Below are positions 48,501-53,767 of a stretch of DNA of 53,767 bases, one piece after another. Source of the DNA: Geosiphon pyriformis (Eukaryota > Glomeromycota > Glomeromycetes > Archaeosporales > Geosiphonaceae); assembly GCA_016748015.1 (NCBI GenBank), contig JAAOMT010000341.1:1-53767 (forward strand), in the 5' to 3' direction. Every line of letters starts with the position of its first letter. Position 1 is the stretch's first letter. Both the position numbers and the translations under genes were made by a program. The notes beneath the pieces were generated by a model. It searched no databases, was not told the DNA's origin, and saw nothing but the letters and a program-made list of their open reading frames with translations.

Positions 48501-51150
48501 ATTAATAATTTGCTAAGATATTTAGTAATAAAATAATTAATTGTTTTTTTGGATATTTAAGATTAAATTTAATATTAATGTATAAACTCTTTTAAGTTTA
48601 TTAAAAATGATTAATAAAATTGGTCATTTCATTTAAATTATTTATAAAATAAATTTTTAATTACGATATATTTGAATTAATACATTATTTTTCAAAAAAT
48701 AAATTCTTGGCATATAATAATCATTATTATTATTATTATTATTATTATTTTATTATTATTATTATTATTATTATTTTATCTAATATGAATAATTTATAAA
48801 TAACTTTAAAAATCTTAGAACTGTGATAATATTTTTTGATAAAGCTGTTATTGTTAATATTGTTCTAATTATTTTTTCTAAAAAAATTTGATATTAATTT
48901 TTAAAAATACATATATTTTAAAATATTAATATAATAATTAAATTTTTAAAATAAAATTATTTGAATATTATATATTATAGTATTTAAATAAAATAAAATT
49001 AAAAAATAAAGTTAACAAAAAAATATTAATAATTTAAATATTATAATTATTTAATTAATTATATATAGTATGTTATTTTATTTTTTCTGAACAATTTATA
49101 TTTAAACAAAAAAATTTTTATTTGTTAGCAAATATTGTTACCAGTTAAAATTAATTCAAAAAATTATTATAAAATTATTTGATTTATAATATCTTAAATT
49201 TAAAGAAAATATTTTGCTAAATTTATTTTTAATTATTTTATAAAAAAAAAATTTTTTAATATTAGATTAATTACTTAATTAATTTAAAAAAGTTCTTTTT
49301 TTATTTAATAATAGTTAAAAAAAATAATTTCTGTATAGTTATAAAATTAGTAATAAAATAAACCAGATTTATAATTAAATTTGTTTTATTTTTTTGATTT
49401 CTGAACTTTTTTATTGCCAAAAATATATAATTATAATTTTCAAAATCTAAAATACTTTAAGTTACAAATATTATTATAAGTGCTTAAACTATTAGCTAAT
49501 TAATTGTATTATTTGAAGCTTTATTTTTTATAACTAATTCTAAAACTAAAAATATGCTTGTTTTTTTGAAATTTAAATTCAAAGTTTAACTTTCATAATA
49601 ATAACTCTTACAAAATTTTTTTTGTTTCTTTAATAAAGAAAATATACTTTTTTTAATTTGGTTTTGTCTCTTAAATAAATTTTTATTAAAAAAGTCTATT
49701 TATGTATTATTAATAACTTGTTTAAATCTTCTTTTCCAAGATTGAAATATGTAAATATTTTATTGAATATATTGTCTCGAATAATGACTGAAAGCTTTGT
49801 AAATCCTAATAGAACTATTTATTTACTGGAATTGTAAAAAGTAATCTTTGTAAATTTTAAAAACTGTTAAGGCCAATAAGACTAAAAAAATTGTTTAAAA
49901 TAATTGTAAATACTGGTAGTTCAGATATCTAGTCATGTATAAAAAAATGTTTAATTTACATTTACTTTGAACATGTACATGTATTATGCAAATAATTATG
50001 AAAGGACTACACTTAAAAAAATTTATGAAAATTTCACAATAACCAAGAAAAAAAATTATTTTGCAGTTATTAATTCTAGTGGTTATACTTTTCTTATTTG
50101 GATTTATTAACAACAATATTAGCAATAATAATATCAATGTTTAAGCCTTTATTTCATTTACTATTAAAATATCAGCAAAGAAATACAACCTTTAAAACAA
50201 GCTTAATTTGTTGATGGTGAGTCACGTATGCAAATTTATCAACAATCATTTAAAGCAAATTTATTAAAATAAATTGGTTGTTTTTTTCGAATGTCTACAA
50301 CTGATCTTTTTAAAACGAAAAAACGACATCAATATACAGTTACTTTGCTTGAACTGGATTCAAATTGAATCTTCTTTATATTATAGACTTTTCGAAGTGT
50401 TATGAGTTTTGTATATTTGTGATTATACGTCTGGGTAATGTCATAATAGTCACGACTAACCATTTCCGAAGTCGAAGTGACGGTAAAATGACGGCGAAAC
50501 AACAAGGAGACAATGACGATGGCGAGACTACAGCAAAACAGAGACATTCTCAATATCGTCTGAGCGAATAAATCAAGAACTGATTGACTATTATTATCAC
50601 CTGGGAAATCCAACCCATTTGAAATAGCATAGGTAAGGTGAAGGAAATGGTGTCGGCTGTTTCAAACAAAACAGAAAACAGAAAAAAAAAAAATACAGTC
50701 ATTTCTGCGTCTATTGGTATATATCTTAGTCTAGTGGGTAATACTATCGTAATTATCCAACAAAATTGAAGACATAGTGATCAACGTCATGTGTCACTAT
50801 TTGAGCTATTATTGCTGGCTAATTAAGCCTATTGAAGAAAATACATTTCGAGATTTAATTAGATGTAAAAAGCAGAATATGACAAAATTGTGATAACAGC
50901 CAGATTTGAAACATATACAAGCAAAATTCCACTTGATATTAATCGGGACCTAAATGACGCTCAAGGATTTTTCCTACTTGAGTTCTTAATTATTTGCACA
51001 CATAGTTACTACGGAAGATCATTATTCTCACTAGCTTTGGTGCTATTTTCAGATAGAGGATTTTAGTACCTATAGAAAAATATATTGCTTGCTACTAAAA
51101 TTTTTGATACTTCAAATAAACAATCCAAAGGTAGAAAAATCGTTGCTCCT
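45548..51150. other. long AT-rich intergenic region
   Basis: 5.6 kb with no gene I would call. The first few hundred bases are the promoter side of the receptor gene. 48.3-50.1 kb is extremely AT-rich with an ATT/TTA microsatellite (48719-48776). A minus-strand frame at 46681-46905 and a hydrophobic frame at 50329-50600 are discussed separately. Confidence 0.6.
50329..50600 (-). other. open frame with hydrophobic segment, possibly repeat-derived
   Basis: A minus-strand frame with no convenient ATG at its 5' end reads a hydrophobic stretch (MSLFCCSLAIVIVSLLFRRH), then a Ser/Thr-rich and Tyr-rich tail ending QFESSSSKVTVY. Local GC content is above the surrounding spacer. The FRRHFTV wording and the tail remind me of peptides from high-copy repeats in Rhizophagus-type genomes; that is memory, not a result. 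Not called as a gene. Confidence 0.3.
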
Positions 51151-52112
51151 TCATTCGATATTAACGCGGATACCGGGAGATCCTATGCCTTTAGGAATCT
51201 TTTATAAAGATGGAGTCCCGGTTAAACTAAAAAGGGAATTTTGCATGGCGAGAAGTTAAATTAATGTAAATTCATTACCTTAACCTCAATCAAACCGTCT
51301 TGCAACTTGGCCGTGATCTTGGAGATGTCGCAGCCCTATATCTCAAAATTTAGAATATCTGGATTTTTTTTGTAACCAGCTAACAGCATTTGTTTTACCT
51401 CTGGTAACTTGAAGCGACGTTTAAATTTGCCAAATTCACGTTCACGCAAGTAAACACTCTCAGCGGTGTTCAAATTGTCATCGTATTGGCGATTAGCCTG
51501 AAGAATAAGAAGTCCATCTTTAACCTCAATTCCAATATCTTCTTTCTTAATTCCAGGGACCTTTAAAGAAAATTGGTCATTCATTTCAATAAGTTAAATT
51601 TTCGATATTTTTCTATGTTAATCGAGAAATACCTCCATAATTACAGTGACAGCTTCTTCAGTATCATTAACATCCCTAAAATCCAAACAATAATTAGATT
51701 TATTGCTTCACATATAAAATATTCAGAGTTTTATTTACCAATCAGGAAGCCAATCGCTAGTGATGTCATCACGAATACCGAAAGGTCGTATTTTGCCAAA
51801 ATCATGCCTTCGACCACTATATAAATATTTTACTGCCACATATAAAATTATTTTCCGAAGGAAAAAATGAAAGACTCACTTTTCACCACGTTCTCTTAAA
51901 TCAGCGAAATCATAGCAATTTCGGCTGAAGGCATCATTATAATCACGATCGTATCCTTCACATTGATCACGGGGTTCGCCACTGAAATCACTGAATCGGC
52001 TTCCTTGATCATAGCCATAAAATCTTCCACCTTTATTAAAACCACTTTTACGATTAACGTTATTGTCCCCACATCGACCAGAGATATGGGGGTCAGTTCT
52101 ACGAGTTGTCAT
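51151..52112 (-). CDS. small heat-shock protein (Hsp20/alpha-crystallin), 6 exons, 206 aa
   Basis: ATP-independent holdase chaperone of the cytosol. Exons: 52112-51880, 51816-51739, 51675-51633, 51560-51399, 51335-51279 and 51198-51151; every join is GT-AG, keeps frame and restores domain sequence. The alpha-crystallin domain reads DVNDTEEAVTVIMEVPGIKK, then EVKDGLLILQANRQYDD, YLREREFGKFKRRFKLPEG, CDISKITAKLQDGLIEVKIP and ends GIRVNIE, whose I-R-V is the C-terminal I-x-I/V oligomer-docking motif. That motif appears only if the last intron (51278-51199) is removed. An ATG at 51584 and a stop at 51336 seen in single-frame reading are inside introns. The first 77 residues are rich in Gly, Arg, Asp, Phe and Tyr, unlike the usual hydrophobic sHSP N-terminus. 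The upstream region is shared with a divergent NmrA-like gene. Confidence 0.93.
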
Positions 52113-52707
52113 GTTGGTTATTTTGCTAAATTCACGTATACCTGTGCAGGACTGGGAGTGTAAAACTTTATATCTATTATTATGACTTAAGAAAGTGTTA
52201 GTATAATGAGAAAAAGAAGCTCTATTGATCGAAAAGTATTGTAGGTCTTCTTTGGAGTGTGAGAAAGTGTGAGTATAATGGGAAAAAGAAGCTCTATTGA
52301 TCGAAAAGTATAGTAGGTCTTCTTTCGAATATTTAATTATAAAAATCTCATGAAAGTGACTTTTATTCAGTTACCATGACGTTAATTCTGTCATAATATT
52401 ATATAATTGCTACGATAAATTAGTGATAAGACTCAAAGATAACTTCGCAACTCAAAATTCTGTTTTACTCTATTTCAATCAGACTTTGTAGCTGATTAAT
52501 ATTTTGTTAACAGTAATATATCTTTCGAAATGTAGCTAGATCGCATCATCGGTTTAAAAGAATGGGATCCAAAAATATATAAATATCAACCCCAATTCAA
52601 CCAATCTAGGTGTGTCTTTGCAAGAGCATCATCTTTTCAAAGAGCTCATCTAGATTTTTGCTGTTCTACACAACCCATTTGATTTCCTCTAAATCTGTAG
52701 GATAAAA
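52113..52707. promoter_or_regulatory. divergent intergenic promoter region
   Basis: About 600 bp separating the Hsp20 start (minus) and the NmrA-like start (plus). It holds a 72-bp-period tandem duplication (52191-52325) on the Hsp20 side and a TATA-like string (aaatatataaatatc, about 52574) on the NmrA side. I do not see a canonical heat-shock element of three alternating nGAAn units, only scattered GAA and TTC half-sites. Confidence 0.55.
52191..52325. repeat. two 63-bp direct repeats, period 72 bp
   Basis: Units 52191-52253 and 52263-52325 both read through aaaaagaagctctattgatc and aggtcttcttt and differ by only three or four substitutions. They are separated by nine bases and lie 80-215 bp upstream of the Hsp20 ATG. 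Confidence 0.9.
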
Positions 52708-53767
52708 ATGGTTGAGGTTTCTTGCTACTATTTGTTTTTATTTTCTCACTTATTTTGTCCAATAACTTGTTGGTTCTTGGCAATCGTCCCGATGTTGAAT
52801 TCGTAAATTTTAGAACGTCCTCATTACAACTGCCGACGGTTATACTGGTTACGAAATCGCTAATCAACTTGTCTCGAACTTTCGCTTCAAAGCAAAGGTC
52901 AAAGAAATCTATGCAACTGCCGAAAACGTAAATGAGTGTAAAGAACTCGAAAAGAAAGGCGTTCATGTCTTCCAGGTAGTCATAATTGCTGATAGTCGAC
53001 TTTAGCTGAAGAGTTTTTATTTAACAGTAAATGGAATTTTTTTAGTTTGACTCTTCTGATAATTTTAATGATAAGATTAAAGGTAAGGCGGTTTCTGAAT
53101 CTTTCATTTCTTGCTCATATTGATCTGCACTTTCTTGAATTCTTTTAGCCGACATTGTCGTTTTAATCCCTCCGACTAAGGAAGATAAGGTAATTGAAAT
53201 GTTTTAGAAATTTTAACAACTTTAAGATTAACCTTTTACATGAACAATATAACTTTGCTTTCATCAGGTTCATCGTTCTCAGAATTTGATCAAAGCGTGT
53301 GAGAGTGCTGGTATCAAGAATTGCGTCTTAATCTCAACGGCTACAACCGATATCGCTGATCCTAAGGAGCAACCTCACATTGCGCACTTTCTGGAGATTG
53401 AGAAAGCTGCCAAGCACGCTAGCTTCGAACAACTTGTTATTATGCGGTATTCAAAAGTTCAGATATAATTCAACTATTTATTCGAGAAAAATTTAACGCT
53501 AATTACATGTTTTTAGTGCCAATTTTTACACTGAAAATATCCTTCTTTACAAGGAACAAATGAAAAAGGGCAAACTTCCTATTCCAATTAATAATGGCAA
53601 GTTCGCTCCCGCTGCTCTCAAAGATGTTTCCGAGGCTGCCTGTGTTATGCTTGCTCATCCCGAAAAGTTGAAAGAATATCATGGAAAACCCATTACCTTG
53701 ACGGGTTCGTGATTTAGCTCAAGGATTTGCAACGGCAATCTTTTCGTTTCACTAATTTATTTATCAT
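52708..53767 (+). CDS. NmrA-like NAD(P)-binding protein, 5' and main exons; may continue past the window
   Basis: Atypical short-chain dehydrogenase of the NmrA/HSCARG type, which usually acts as a redox-sensing regulator or reductase; substrate unknown. Clear exons: 52814-52975, 53046-53082, 53149-53189, 53268-53446 and 53517 onward, all GT-AG and in frame. The first exon is probably the ATG at 52708 (reading MVE, or only M) because the next exon starts in phase 0. The N-terminal beta-alpha unit reads NVLITTADGYTGYEIANQLV, with a Gly-Tyr-Thr-Gly nucleotide-binding loop; ADIVVLIPPTKEDK is strand 4; SAGIKNCVLISTATTD and ANFYTENILLYKEQM match family blocks. The frame meets TGA at 53710, after ITLTGS, but NmrA proteins normally have another 60-100 residues after an LTG motif, so the GT at 53705 may be a donor to an exon outside the window. 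Confidence 0.8.

Noticed and set aside
51336-51584. Hsp20 as an unspliced 82-residue protein starting at the ATG at 51584
   Set aside because: That ATG and the terminal residues lie in introns. Splicing restores VIMEVPGIKK and LPEGCDISK, standard family sequence.
51573-52163. Plus-strand open frames opposite Hsp20
   Set aside because: Antisense shadows of Hsp20 exons; the minus strand has complete splice and domain support.

Overview
The window is eukaryotic. It is strongly AT-rich (by eye about three quarters A+T), its genes are split by many short GT-AG introns (mostly about 50-90 bp), and the wide gene-poor spacers carry trinucleotide microsatellites. Gene content (a kaptin homologue, a P450, LAT-type amino-acid permeases, small HSP, an NmrA-like protein, a 7-TM receptor, decayed Tc1/mariner elements) suggests an early-diverging filamentous fungus. 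My best guess is Mucoromycota/Glomeromycotina (arbuscular-mycorrhizal type). That is inference, not proven here.

Layout: an alpha/beta hydrolase (2085-3250, minus, 4 exons); a 12-exon kaptin/KPTN-like gene (6565-8972, plus); a permease cluster (12.9-31.0 kb); a single-exon coiled-coil gene (22978-23598, minus); a very large GTPase (VLIG/GVIN1)-like gene with a 642-base sequencing gap (33840-38138, plus); a five-exon cytochrome P450 (40475-42382, plus); a two-exon 7-TM receptor-like gene (44127-45547, minus); a six-exon small heat-shock protein (51151-52112, minus); and, divergent from it, a multi-exon NmrA-like NAD(P)-binding protein (52708 to the window end, plus).

The most informative stretch is the permease cluster. 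Copy B (28694-30973) reconstructs to an intact nine-exon, 556-residue transporter. Copy A (12923-15890) has the same nine exons but carries three nonsense codons, a lost splice donor and a 606-bp Tc1-type element inserted at the first two bases of exon 4, so it is very probably a pseudogene. A third, inverted and heavily eroded copy C lies at 17.3-17.9 kb. A and B are almost identical over about 198 bp spanning parts of exons 1-2 and all of intron 1, yet very different in exons 7-9, which looks like gene conversion. Two decayed Tc1-like transposases flank B in opposite orientations, and a shared non-coding repeat occurs near the copies.

Exon models were built by hand from reading frame, splice dinucleotides and, for A/B, comparison of the two copies. 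No searches were run. Gene names rest on motif recognition. Long spacers (3.3-6.5, 9.0-12.9, 18-23, 23.6-27, 38.1-40.5, 42.4-44.1, 45.5-51.1 kb) contain no gene that I can support.
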